A stretch of DNA of 64,000 nucleotides from Oscillospiraceae bacterium. GTDB taxonomy: Bacteria > Bacillota > Clostridia > Oscillospirales > CAG-272. Of the stretch, positions 23,369-30,966 are shown one piece after another (position 1 is the stretch's first letter; every line of letters begins with the position of its first letter). A model generated the notes under the pieces. It saw nothing but the letters and a program-made list of their open reading frames with translations, was not told the DNA's origin and did no database searches. Made by a program: the position numbers and the translations under genes. The DNA is taken from positions 62,001 through 126,000 of the forward strand of contig SVSJ01000001.1 in assembly GCA_015064355.1 (NCBI GenBank), given 5' to 3'.

Positions 23369-24325
23369 ATGACTGATATCAAAAAAATCGGTATCGTTGG
23401 GTGCGGATTCGTTGGTGCAACTATTGCGTACACTCTTATGGAAAGCGAAATGTTTAACGAAATGGCGCTTATTGACTCAAATGAAGCAAAGGCGCGCGGA
23501 GAGGCTCTTGATATGGCTCACTGCCTGCCATTTCTATCGCAAATGCAGATCTACTCGTCAACTTATTCTGCTCTTTCAGACGCGTCTATTGTGATCATAG
23601 CTGCCGGTGTCAATCAGAAAGAGGGTGAGACCCGTCTTGATCTTCTTAACAGAAATGCAAAGATATTTGAGAATATTATTGACAGGATAACAGAAGTAAA
23701 CAAAGAATGCATAATCCTTGTCGTTACAAATCCTGTTGATATTCTGACGCACGTTGCTCTGAAGCTCTCAGAATTTGACCCGGGACGTGTAATTGGCAGC
23801 GGAACTGTGCTTGATTCTGCAAGACTGAAGTATCTCGTAGGTAACAGGCTGGGTGTTGATTCAAGAAACGTGCACTCATTTATTATTGGTGAGCATGGAG
23901 ATAGCGAGCTTGCTGTTTGGTCGTCCGCAAATATTTCCGGGATCGACCTGACAGACTATTGCAGGATCCACGGTATGAATATGAGTGAACTGTATCCCCT
24001 ATTCGAGCACGTAAAAAACAGCGCCTACGATATTATTCGGGACAAGGGTGCTACGTACTATGCGATCGCACAATCAACAAAGAGGATCGTAAAATCCATC
24101 GTAAGTGACGATGGTTCGATCCTCCCGGTTTCAACACTTGTAAGCGGACACTATGGTGTTGAAGATATTTGTTTGAGTGTACCTGCAGTTATTGGCCGCG
24201 AAGGGGTGAAGCAGGTTCTTGACATTCCTCTGAATGATGATGAGATGCGGCGTCTCAAAATTTCAGCTGAAACAATTAGAGATTATATTGATAAGCTCGA
24301 TCTGCGTAAAACTGTGATAAATTAA
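23369..24325 (+). CDS. ldh: L-lactate dehydrogenase
   Basis: NADH-dependent reduction of pyruvate to lactate at the end of fermentation. The 318-residue product has the Rossmann motif GIVGCGFVGATIAYT, the substrate-specificity loop GVNQKEGETRLDLL with a glutamine that indicates lactate rather than malate, VTNPVDILTHVAL, and the active-site histidine in IIGEHGDSELAVWS. The start at 23369 follows TTTTGGAGG. It is monocistronic and its last four bases overlap the convergent PAP2 gene. No clear sigma-A promoter was identified. Confidence 0.93.
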   Translation: MTDIKKIGIVGCGFVGATIAYTLMESEMFNEMALIDSNEAKARGEALDMAHCLPFLSQMQIYSSTYSALSDASIVIIAAGVNQKEGETRLDLLNRNAKIFENIIDRITEVNKECIILVVTNPVDILTHVALKLSEFDPGRVIGSGTVLDSARLKYLVGNRLGVDSRNVHSFIIGEHGDSELAVWSSANISGIDLTDYCRIHGMNMSELYPLFEHVKNSAYDIIRDKGATYYAIAQSTKRIVKSIVSDDGSILPVSTLVSGHYGVEDICLSVPAVIGREGVKQVLDIPLNDDEMRRLKISAETIRDYIDKLDLRKTVIN

Positions 24326-24879
24326 TCTGCGCAAGGGATTTTTGTTTTCTTGATAAGCCAGTTTGCCAGCAGGCATGCGAGAAAGGCTATAAGAATACCG
24401 AGTATGACCGATGCAAGAACATCTGTAGGATAATGAACAAGAAGGTACAGACGAGAGAATGCAATAACAAACGCCAGTACAACAGCAAGAGTTCCCCACT
24501 TCTTGGTATTGAACCACAATGCAAACGCAGCCTCAATAGATGCGATCGTATGGCCGGAGGGGAATGAAAAATCGTGCTCCCCCTCAACAAGCATAAGTGA
24601 CTGCAAGGTAGGGTCAAAGTCATAAGGACGGATTCTTCCGACAAGGGGCTTGAGAGTGAGATTACAAAGAATCAGGCCGAAAATAAGTGAAAACGCCATT
24701 GATATTCCTGCGCGGCGAGTCTTCTTGAAGAACAGCAGAACTACTGCGAGGACGATCCAGAAGATTCCCGCATCTCCAAGTGAAGTTATAACGGGCATTA
24801 CTTTATCAAGAAATGCACACTGCAAAGTTTCATATAAGCTGTGAAGTATTCCGACTTCAAACTGATTTAACCAATCCAT
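24322..24879 (-). CDS. PAP2-family membrane phosphatase
   Basis: Predicted lipid phosphatase, possibly acting on undecaprenyl pyrophosphate or phosphatidylglycerol phosphate. The 185-residue product has about five membrane helices and the three PAP2 motifs in order: KPLVGRIRPYD, PSGHTIAS and SRLYLLVHYPTDVLAS. The catalytic histidines are in the second and third. Its 3' end overlaps ldh by four bases in convergent orientation with no terminator between them. A sigma-A promoter lies upstream. Confidence 0.9.
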   Translation of the reverse strand: MDWLNQFEVGILHSLYETLQCAFLDKVMPVITSLGDAGIFWIVLAVVLLFFKKTRRAGISMAFSLIFGLILCNLTLKPLVGRIRPYDFDPTLQSLMLVEGEHDFSFPSGHTIASIEAAFALWFNTKKWGTLAVVLAFVIAFSRLYLLVHYPTDVLASVILGILIAFLACLLANWLIKKTKIPCAD

Positions 24880-24908
24880 AATAGTCCTCCAAAGTTTTCT
24901 ATGAATAG

Positions 24909-24938
24909 ATTATACCATAAACAGGTTCTATTACGCAA
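24909..24938 (-). promoter_or_regulatory. Promoter of PAP2 gene
   Basis: Minus-strand TTGCGT (24933-24938), 18 bp, TATAAT (24909-24914). Confidence 0.72.
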
Positions 24939-24965
24939 GATTTTTTCAAAATTAATGATTATGTA

Positions 24966-24994
24966 TTGAAATTTACCCCAAAAAGCGGTATAAT
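24966..24994 (+). promoter_or_regulatory. Promoter of the anchored esterase
   Basis: TTGAAA (24966-24971), 17 bp, TATAAT (24989-24994). Confidence 0.82.
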
Positions 24995-25023
24995 TATTCT
25001 AATATCTTTTATGAGGTAACATT

Positions 25024-26034
25024 ATGAAAAAGTTATTGAGCGTTATTTCTATTATCGCCGCTATTTTGATTCTGGCGATTCCCGCTTTAGCAATGCCTGA
25101 GGCAACAGTTAAAGATACCTTTGAGAATCCCGAAATTCCCGGATATTCTCTCCCTTATAATCTGTTCCTCCCCGAAGATTATAACGAAACAACTTATTAT
25201 CCCGTTATTCTCTTCCTCCACGGAGCCGGCGAGAGAGGTAACGACAACTCCAATCAGCTCGCCAACTATCTTCCCGACCTTTATGCAACAAGCCCCGAGC
25301 TTATGGGTGGCGCTATTGTTATCGCACCTCAGTGTCCTAACGACGAACAATGGGTTAACACTCCTTGGGAAGTCGGCACATATTCCGTAGACGAGATTCC
25401 CGAGAGCAATGCGCTTAACACAGCCCTCAAGCTCCTTGAATACGTTGTTGACACATACGGTGGCGACAGATGCAGAATCTACATCACCGGTATTTCCATG
25501 GGCGGATTCGGCACCTGGGATGCTATCATGAGACACGAAGAAATCTTCGCCGCTGCTGTTCCGATTTGCGGTGGTGCTGACCCCACAAAAGCTGAGATTC
25601 TCAAGAACTTCCCCATTATCACTTATCATGATACAGCGGACCGTACTGTACCCGCAGACGGTACAAAGGATATGGTTAAGGCCATTCGCGCTACAAAGAA
25701 CAAGAATATCAAATTCAAAATTCTCAACGGTTACGGTCATGGTGCATGGCTTGCTGCCGGTGTTGATGCTGAAATGATCGACTGGCTGTTTGCGCAGAAT
25801 CTTGCTACACGTTATCCCGAAGCTGCAGACACACAGCCTCGCGAAACAGAACCCCCGGTAACTGAGCCTCCGGTGACAGAAGCACCTATCACAGAAGCTC
25901 CTGCTACTGAAGCGCCGTTGGTCGATACCAGCGATTCCGGAAACAACAGTTTTGTAACAATTATTTGCGTTGCTGTTGTTGCTGTTGTTGCCATTGCAGC
26001 TGTTGCTGTGATCGTTACAAAGAAAAAGAAATAA
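25024..26034 (+). CDS. Secreted, membrane-anchored alpha/beta-hydrolase esterase
   Basis: A 336-residue exported hydrolase resembling PHB-depolymerase/feruloyl-esterase-like proteins. The signal peptide ends near ALA (residue 23). The oxyanion motif FLHGAGERGNDN (64-75) and nucleophile elbow GISMGGFG (S158) suggest the triad S158, D206, H239. A Pro/Thr/Glu repeat linker (about 272-299, TEPPVTEPPVTEAP) leads to a C-terminal membrane helix (311-331) and KKKK, so the enzyme should be displayed on the outer face of the membrane. The start has a weak AGG ribosome site. The natural substrate is unknown; plant cell-wall esters are plausible. Confidence 0.85.
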   Translation: MKKLLSVISIIAAILILAIPALAMPEATVKDTFENPEIPGYSLPYNLFLPEDYNETTYYPVILFLHGAGERGNDNSNQLANYLPDLYATSPELMGGAIVIAPQCPNDEQWVNTPWEVGTYSVDEIPESNALNTALKLLEYVVDTYGGDRCRIYITGISMGGFGTWDAIMRHEEIFAAAVPICGGADPTKAEILKNFPIITYHDTADRTVPADGTKDMVKAIRATKNKNIKFKILNGYGHGAWLAAGVDAEMIDWLFAQNLATRYPEAADTQPRETEPPVTEPPVTEAPITEAPATEAPLVDTSDSGNNSFVTIICVAVVAVVAIAAVAVIVTKKKK

Positions 26035-26040
26035 ACAAAA

Positions 26041-26068
26041 AAGCCTCCCAATATCAGGGGGGCTTATC
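26041..26068 (+). terminator. Terminator after esterase gene
   Basis: Stem AAGCCTCCC/GGGGGGCTT around a 7-nt loop, with a short imperfect T-run. Confidence 0.6.
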
Positions 26069-26082
26069 TTTAGAAAATAAAA

Positions 26083-26154
26083 AGCTGGTGGAGGGATTTG
26101 AACCCTCGGCCTATTGATTACGAATCAATTGCGCTACCCCTGCGCCACACCAGC
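26083..26154 (-). tRNA. tRNA-Thr (anticodon CGT)
   Basis: A complete 72-nt cloverleaf. Acceptor arms are GCTGGTG/CACCAGC, the D stem GCGC/GCGC around AGGGGTA, and the anticodon stem ATTGA/TCAAT with loop TTCGTAA (anticodon CGT, reading ACG). The T arm is GAGGG-TTCAAAT-CCCTC. The discriminator is T and no CCA is encoded. A U-tract (minus strand) follows directly. Confidence 0.96.
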
Positions 26155-26255
26155 ATGCTGAAATTCAGCCTTTGTATTATACAATAAATATCTCATATTG
26201 TCAAGCGGTTGAAGATATTTTTAGATGTTATTGACGCGCAGAAAAGAGGTAGAAA

Positions 26256-26726
26256 ATGACAAAAACAAATGCTATCAGAATTTTAGAGAAAGCAAATATA
26301 AAATTTGATACCGCTGAATATACTGTTGACGAAAGTGATTTGTCCGGTGTTCACCTAGCAAGTGTTCTCGGAATGGACCCGGATAATATATTCAAGACTC
26401 TCGTTTGCGTTGATGACCGCGGCAACCATCACGTATTCTGCATTCCAGTTGCGTATGAGCTTGATTTGAAGAAATGCGCAACTGTTGCAAAAGTGAAGCG
26501 GGTCGAGATGATCCACGTTAAGGAGCTATTACCCCTTACAGGATACATTCGCGGCGGTTGCTCCCCTGTTGGAATGAAAAAGAAGTTTCCCACTTACATC
26601 GACGAAACAGCAGCTCTGTTTGACAAGATATACGTAAGCGGCGGAATGAGAGGACTGCAGATCATTATTGATCCTGTAGTTCTCGGAGAATTTGTAGAAG
26701 CTGATTTTGCTGATCTGACAAAATAA
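26256..26726 (+). CDS. ybaK: Cys-tRNA(Pro) deacylase, YbaK/EbsC family
   Basis: Trans-editing enzyme that hydrolyses mischarged Cys-tRNA(Pro). The 156-residue product shows MTKTNAIRILEKANIKFDTAEY, VLGMDPDNIFKTLVC with its conserved lysine, and LTGYIRGGCSPVGMKKKFPTYID near the active site, followed by SGGMRGLQIIIDP. Length is normal for bacterial YbaK. It is monocistronic, with an AGAGGT site. It faces the GNAT gene, and a short shared inverted repeat spans both stop codons. Confidence 0.94.
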   Translation: MTKTNAIRILEKANIKFDTAEYTVDESDLSGVHLASVLGMDPDNIFKTLVCVDDRGNHHVFCIPVAYELDLKKCATVAKVKRVEMIHVKELLPLTGYIRGGCSPVGMKKKFPTYIDETAALFDKIYVSGGMRGLQIIIDPVVLGEFVEADFADLTK

Positions 26727-26735
26727 TTCGACAGA

Positions 26736-27245
26736 TCAGATCACCTTCTCGTATGCTACCCTTTCGTCACCGTTCAGAAGGTGAATAATTCCGCAGTAAA
26801 CAAAGCCGTTTTTCTCGAGCATTTTACGCATAACCACGTTCCCCCGGTGAGTGTCAATTCGCAGCGATTTTCTGCCGTGAGCTTTTGCGAAGTCTTCAGC
26901 ATAGGAGATTATCTTTCCGGCTATTCCCTGACCTCTCATGGAGACCAAGATTGCAACCCGATGGATCGCCACGTAGTCCTTTGAATCGTCTCCCGTTATC
27001 CAATGACCGTCATAGATTACTCTGTACGTTGGCTCTTCCGAGAGGAGCATGGCAAAGGTCGCGCACACGTCTCCGTTGTCAACAACGTAGGATTGGTCAT
27101 CTGCAAGGTCAGAGATTATCACTTCTTTTGACGGGTATCCGTCCTGCCATTGATTAATTCCGAGAGCGGCGATAGTCTTTCGCGCTTCATTAAAAATCTC
27201 ATTTATTTTATCAATGTCCCAGGCTTTTGTTTTTCTTATTATCAC
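26736..27245 (-). CDS. GNAT-family N-acetyltransferase
   Basis: A 169-residue acetyl-CoA-dependent acyltransferase. The domain begins IIRKTKAWDIDKINEIF. The acetyl-CoA binding strand and loop is HRVAILVSMRGQGIAGKIISYAEDFAKAHG, and the C-terminal part contains MRKMLEKNGFVYCGIIHL. The substrate cannot be assigned. GTG at 27243-27245 is preferred as start because GAGG lies five bases upstream; a TTG five codons earlier is possible. It stands alone, convergent to ybaK. Confidence 0.88.
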   Translation of the reverse strand: MIIRKTKAWDIDKINEIFNEARKTIAALGINQWQDGYPSKEVIISDLADDQSYVVDNGDVCATFAMLLSEEPTYRVIYDGHWITGDDSKDYVAIHRVAILVSMRGQGIAGKIISYAEDFAKAHGRKSLRIDTHRGNVVMRKMLEKNGFVYCGIIHLLNGDERVAYEKVI

Positions 27246-27342
27246 GGTTGCCTCACACAATTTTGTTAATATACGATATTATATATCAGACTCACGTATA
27301 TTTCAAGAAGTATTTACAAAAGAACTTTTTTCTCGAAAATGC

Positions 27343-27371
27343 TTGACAGATGACTGCCAACTTATTATAAT
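27343..27371 (+). promoter_or_regulatory. Promoter of the acyl carrier protein gene
   Basis: TTGACA (27343-27348), 17 bp, TATAAT (27366-27371): full consensus. Confidence 0.92.
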
Positions 27372-27432
27372 TAATTTGATTGCACAATTTTCATATTGAC
27401 TACAAATACTAATTACTTAAGGAGATATCCAA

Positions 27433-27669
27433 ATGTTTGAAAAGATCAAAGCTCTGCTCGTTGAAGAACTTTCTATTAATGCTGCAGATATTACACCCGA
27501 AGCAGAACTCGTAAATGACCTTGGCATCAACTCCCTTGAGCTTGCTGACCTGGTTCTTCAGTGCGAAGACAAATTCGACATCGAAATCAGCGATGAAGTT
27601 ATCCACAAGTTCATTACTGTTGGCGATGTAGCTGATTATCTCGCGGAAATTACCGACGAAACAAAATAA
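27433..27669 (+). CDS. Acyl carrier protein
   Basis: A small acidic four-helix carrier of 78 residues that holds acyl groups on phosphopantetheine. The attachment serine lies in LGINSLELADLV; the usual Asp before Ser is Asn here, a substitution found in specialised ACPs. The N-terminus MFEKIKALLVEELSINAADI is otherwise typical. No fab genes are adjacent; the next gene is a TagA-type glycosyltransferase after a terminator-like hairpin. It could be the housekeeping acpP or a second, dedicated ACP. Confidence 0.88.
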   Translation: MFEKIKALLVEELSINAADITPEAELVNDLGINSLELADLVLQCEDKFDIEISDEVIHKFITVGDVADYLAEITDETK

Positions 27670-27677
27670 TTAGTAGG

Positions 27678-27706
27678 AAACGTGTCGCACAGATCGGCAC
27701 GTTTTT
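27678..27706 (+). terminator. Terminator/attenuator between ACP and tagA
   Basis: Stem AACGTGTCG/CGGCACGTT followed by TTTTTAATTT. Only 19 bp separate it from the tagA start region, so tagA may rely on read-through. Confidence 0.7.
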
Positions 27707-27725
27707 AATTTATACGGAGACTGAA

Positions 27726-28472
27726 ATGAGTGACAGAATTAATATCAGAGGCGTAAATTTCTGCAGTATTTCCCTGCCGGGTGCTGTAGAAACCCTTATG
27801 TCTTATCTGAAAGAAGGAAAGCAGGCAGCGCTATATACCCCCAACTCCGAGATCGTGCAGATGTGTATTGACTCTCCTGAGCTATATGACGTTATCAACT
27901 CCGCCGAAGTTATAGTTCCCGACGGAATCGGCGTTGTCAAAGCGGGCAAGATCCTTGGTACACCATTCGAGCACGGCAAGGTTGCGGGAATCGAGGTTGG
28001 TGAAAAGCTTATTGAAGCTTTAGCCGGAACAGATTACACAGTATTCTTCCTTGGGGGAAAGCCCGGTGTTGCTGAGGCTGCTGTCGAAAAGCTTTCGGAG
28101 AAATATCCGGGTGTCAAGATTATTGGATGTACTGACGGATATTTCAAAAAAGAAGGCGCAGAAAATGATAAGATTATAGAAAAGATCAATGAGTCCGGGG
28201 CTGATGTGCTCTACGTGTGTTTGGGGGCTCCTGCACAGGAGAAATGGATATTCGCGAATCGTTCCAGGCTAACAAATGTTAAGCTTCTACTGGCTCTTGG
28301 AGGCTCTCTGGACGGTTATTCCGGAAACGTAAAAAGAGCGCCTAAAGTATTTATTGATCTTGGCCTTGAGTGGTTCTACAGACTTATCTGTGACCCCAAG
28401 CGAATAGGCAGAATGATGAGCTTGCCCAAGTTCTATTTCGGAACTATAAAACACAAGCTAACAAATAAATAA
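27726..28472 (+). CDS. WecB/TagA/CpsF-family glycosyltransferase
   Basis: Predicted to add an N-acetylmannosamine-type sugar to a lipid-linked precursor of wall teichoic acid or another surface glycan. The 248-residue product shows the family pattern YTPNSEIVQMC, VIVPDGIGVVKAGKILG, KVAGIEVGEKL, FFLGGKPGVAEAAVEKL, LGAPAQEKWI and ALGGSLDGYSGNVKRAP. The C-terminal amphipathic region (LEWFYRLICDPKR) would touch the membrane. The start has ACGGAG. No teichoic-acid cluster surrounds it. Confidence 0.92.
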   Translation: MSDRINIRGVNFCSISLPGAVETLMSYLKEGKQAALYTPNSEIVQMCIDSPELYDVINSAEVIVPDGIGVVKAGKILGTPFEHGKVAGIEVGEKLIEALAGTDYTVFFLGGKPGVAEAAVEKLSEKYPGVKIIGCTDGYFKKEGAENDKIIEKINESGADVLYVCLGAPAQEKWIFANRSRLTNVKLLLALGGSLDGYSGNVKRAPKVFIDLGLEWFYRLICDPKRIGRMMSLPKFYFGTIKHKLTNK

Positions 28473-28474
28473 AC

Positions 28475-28515
28475 AAATAACCGCATTGCATTTGTTTGTG
28501 CAACGCGGTTTATTT
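28475..28515. terminator. Bidirectional terminator (tagA / trigger-like lipoprotein)
   Basis: A stem of about 16 bp with single mismatches, starting AAATAACCGC and ending GCGGTTTATTT, between convergent genes. Confidence 0.85.
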
Positions 28516-28516
28516 T

Positions 28517-29707
28517 TTATTCTGTCATTTCAGCGTTTTCAGCGATAACTGCAAGTACCTCTTCATAGAGGAGAGACATTTCAACAGTTTCTCTGTCGTA
28601 ATACTGATTAAACTCTGCGAGTGTGATTCCAAACTGATCGGCGTATCTCTGGCAACCTTCAAGATAAGCTTCTTCAGTAATCTCTATTTCAAGAACCTTG
28701 ATGAGCTGATTCAGAACAAGGTCTTCTTTAATGTAGCTACGAGCGCTGTCGTAAAGAGAATCGGGGGTTGCGTTTACGTATTCAGCAAGGAATGTTTCGT
28801 AATCAACACCATACTGCTGAGCGCGGGCTTTATATGTAGCAACGTGAAGCTGATATACTCTTTCAAGTTCGTTTTCGGGATAGTCGAGAACGGTTGCGTT
28901 ATCAAGAACCATCTGCCAAAGCTCGTCATAAACAGCGCTCATAGCTTCAAGGAACTTTTCGTCGTTAATATATCCGCGGTAGTCCTCAAGGAACTCATCA
29001 ACAGTTTCATAATCTGTAAAATCTGTTACGAATTCTTCAAGAGACGGTGCAACAGCTTCAGTACCGTCATAAATACCGTTGATAGAGCCTGTGAATGTAA
29101 CGGTTACTCCAGCGAGGTCTGCATTGTGGTAATCGTCGGGGAATTTAACGTCAAAGTCAAATACCTCGCCAACCTTGTGGCCGATATAGCCCTCAACAAA
29201 TCCGGGAATGTATCCGGAGTTTGCGCTGATGGATATTTCAACATCGGTAGCAGTGGTGTTGTCAATAGTTTCGCCGTTAATAGATCCGGAAAAGTTAGCG
29301 GAGATAATGTCTCCTTCCACAGCGGCTCTGTCCTCTTTAATAAAAGGAGTGTACGCGTAGCTCTCGAGGATAGCTTTAATTTCTGCATCAAACTCATCAT
29401 CAGTAATAGGTGTGAAATCAATTTTCACCTCAAGGCCCATATACTGACCAAGCTGAATGTAAGGTGTGAGATCGTTTCCGGCATAATCAAAGGGCGGAAT
29501 AACAGGGGCTTCTGTTTCTGGAGTTTCGGGTGCTCCGGTATCTACTGCACCTGTTTCACCGGGAGTAGTATCGTTAACTTCGCCGGTGGGTGTTCCTTCC
29601 TGTGCCGGGGGTTCTGTTTCGTTAGTATCGTCCTTCTGAGTAGTTCCGCAGGCAACAGCTGAAACAAGAACTACAAGAGCAAGGAGTAAAATTAATAGCT
29701 TTTTCAT
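28517..29707 (-). CDS. Trigger-factor-like lipoprotein (putative extracytoplasmic chaperone)
   Basis: A 396-residue lipoprotein with signal peptide and lipobox SAVAC (C20), then a Thr/Glu/Pro-rich spacer (about 23-73). The folded part aligns in order with cytosolic trigger factor. It has a short N-terminal region and an FKBP-like prolyl isomerase domain (about 125-220; AAVEGDIISANFSGSINGE, IPGFVEGYIGHKVGEVFDF, VTFTGSINGI). A helical C-terminal chaperone domain follows (EFVTDFTDYETVDEFLEDY, YPENELERVYQLH, ILGITEEAY-like ending). The ribosome-binding motif is absent. It probably assists folding of secreted proteins outside the membrane, like PrsA but of different descent. Confidence 0.82.
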   Translation of the reverse strand: MKKLLILLLALVVLVSAVACGTTQKDDTNETEPPAQEGTPTGEVNDTTPGETGAVDTGAPETPETEAPVIPPFDYAGNDLTPYIQLGQYMGLEVKIDFTPITDDEFDAEIKAILESYAYTPFIKEDRAAVEGDIISANFSGSINGETIDNTTATDVEISISANSGYIPGFVEGYIGHKVGEVFDFDVKFPDDYHNADLAGVTVTFTGSINGIYDGTEAVAPSLEEFVTDFTDYETVDEFLEDYRGYINDEKFLEAMSAVYDELWQMVLDNATVLDYPENELERVYQLHVATYKARAQQYGVDYETFLAEYVNATPDSLYDSARSYIKEDLVLNQLIKVLEIEITEEAYLEGCQRYADQFGITLAEFNQYYDRETVEMSLLYEEVLAVIAENAEMTE

Positions 29708-29744
29708 TGTTATACCTCTGGTAAAGATTTTATAAAACGCATAT

Positions 29745-29773
29745 ATTATAACATATTTTTTCTAAAACATCAA
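29745..29773 (-). promoter_or_regulatory. Promoter of the trigger-like lipoprotein
   Basis: Minus-strand TTGATG (29768-29773), 17 bp, TATAAT (29745-29750). Confidence 0.8.
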
Positions 29774-29855
29774 CATCCTTCTCTGATTTTTAAGTGATTA
29801 TAAGGTGATAAATTATCGTAAGAATGTAAAATTCAGGCATTTTCTCCTATTTGAG

Positions 29856-29884
29856 TTGACATTGACCGCACCTTTGTTTATACT
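29856..29884 (+). promoter_or_regulatory. Promoter of NUDIX gene
   Basis: TTGACA (29856-29861), 17 bp, TATACT (29879-29884), just before a GGAGG site. Confidence 0.85.
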
Positions 29885-29905
29885 AAACCTAACGGAGGTG
29901 GATAT

Positions 29906-30379
29906 ATGAGAAACACTACTTTGTGCTATATTGAACGCGACGGCAAGTATCTTATGATGCATCGTGTAAAGAAAGAAAATGATATTAATAAAGATAAATG
30001 GATTGGTATCGGTGGTGGATTTGAGGAGAACGAGTCTCCGGAAGACTGCATCAGACGCGAAGCTCTCGAGGAAACAGGGTTGATCCTTGGTGAAGTTAAG
30101 CTATACTCTGTCGTAACTTTTATAGTTGAGGGCGGAGTATGCGAATATATGTTTTTGTTCAAGTGTAAGGATTTTTCGGGATCTCTTATCGAATGCAACG
30201 AAGGAAATCTTGAATGGGTAGAAAAATCCCAAATCTATGATCTGGATCTTTGGGAAGGCGACAAGATATTCCTGAAGAAGATCGAAAATGACTGCGAATT
30301 CTTCACGCTGAAGCTTGTTTATGATAAAAACGGCAAGCTGCTTGAGGCCGTAGAGAACGGAACCAAAAAGATAGTGTGA
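29906..30379 (+). CDS. NUDIX hydrolase (MutT-like)
   Basis: A 157-residue nucleoside-diphosphate-type hydrolase, probably an 8-oxo-dGTP diphosphatase. The Nudix box runs GGGFEENESPEDCIRREALEETG (about residues 37-59) with all metal-binding glutamates present. The N-terminus LCYIERDGKYLMMHRVKKEND and the WIGIGG lead-in are typical of clostridial MutT proteins. The start has an excellent GGAGGTGG site. It is monocistronic, with its own promoter. Substrate specificity is inferred from family resemblance. Confidence 0.9.
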   Translation: MRNTTLCYIERDGKYLMMHRVKKENDINKDKWIGIGGGFEENESPEDCIRREALEETGLILGEVKLYSVVTFIVEGGVCEYMFLFKCKDFSGSLIECNEGNLEWVEKSQIYDLDLWEGDKIFLKKIENDCEFFTLKLVYDKNGKLLEAVENGTKKIV

Positions 30380-30459
30380 CAAATCATTTTTGCTGATTGC
30401 GATTAACCCGCTTTTTAATGGATACACTATACACATCCAAAGTAAAAGAGGTTAACTAA

Positions 30460-30942
30460 ATGGGATTATTCAGCAAAATCATAAAAACAAACGAAATTAT
30501 ACTATCGTCTCCTCTCAAAGGAAATATTATCCCTTTGGAATCAGTGCAGGATGAGACTTTTGCTCAAAAAATACTCGGTGATGGTATTGCCATTGATCCA
30601 GTTGTCGGGATGCTATACTCGTCAGCCGACGGTGTTGTTCTGTCTGTTGCTGACACAGGTCACGCAATTGCCATTCAATATGACAATGGTGTCGAGGTGT
30701 TGATGCACATTGGCATTGACACGGTTGAACTAAAAGGAAACGGCTACACTCCAAAGGTCAATGCAGGAGACAGAGTCAAAAAAGGTGAGGAGTTAATTGT
30801 ATTTGACATTGATTACATCAAAGCGCGAGGCTACAGCCTTATTACCCCGGTGATAATAACAAATTCCGATGAATTCAAATTAATAAAAGGTGCAACAGGT
30901 AAATCGGACTTTTTCGATAACTTAATAACTCTGAAAAAATAA
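30460..30942 (+). CDS. PTS glucose-type EIIA component
   Basis: Soluble phosphotransfer protein of the sugar PTS, 160 residues. The phospho-accepting histidine H83 lies in VEVLMHIGIDTVELKG, and the partner H68 in ADTGHAIAI. Other conserved parts are SPLKGNIIPLESV and the C-terminal PVIITN. It stands alone without EIIB or EIIC, like Crr, so it may serve several permeases or regulation. The start follows AAAGAGG. A short GC-rich terminator ends the gene. Confidence 0.93.
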   Translation: MGLFSKIIKTNEIILSSPLKGNIIPLESVQDETFAQKILGDGIAIDPVVGMLYSSADGVVLSVADTGHAIAIQYDNGVEVLMHIGIDTVELKGNGYTPKVNAGDRVKKGEELIVFDIDYIKARGYSLITPVIITNSDEFKLIKGATGKSDFFDNLITLKK

Positions 30943-30966
30943 AAAATCCCCTCGGGGATTTTTATT
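30942..30966. terminator. Bidirectional terminator (EIIA / ttcA)
   Basis: AAAAATCCC/GGGATTTTT around CTCG, overlapping the end of the convergent gene. Confidence 0.82.

Noticed and set aside
28496..29662. A 388-codon plus-strand frame
   Set aside because: Antisense to the trigger-like lipoprotein; composition is unlike a real protein and no ribosome site is present.
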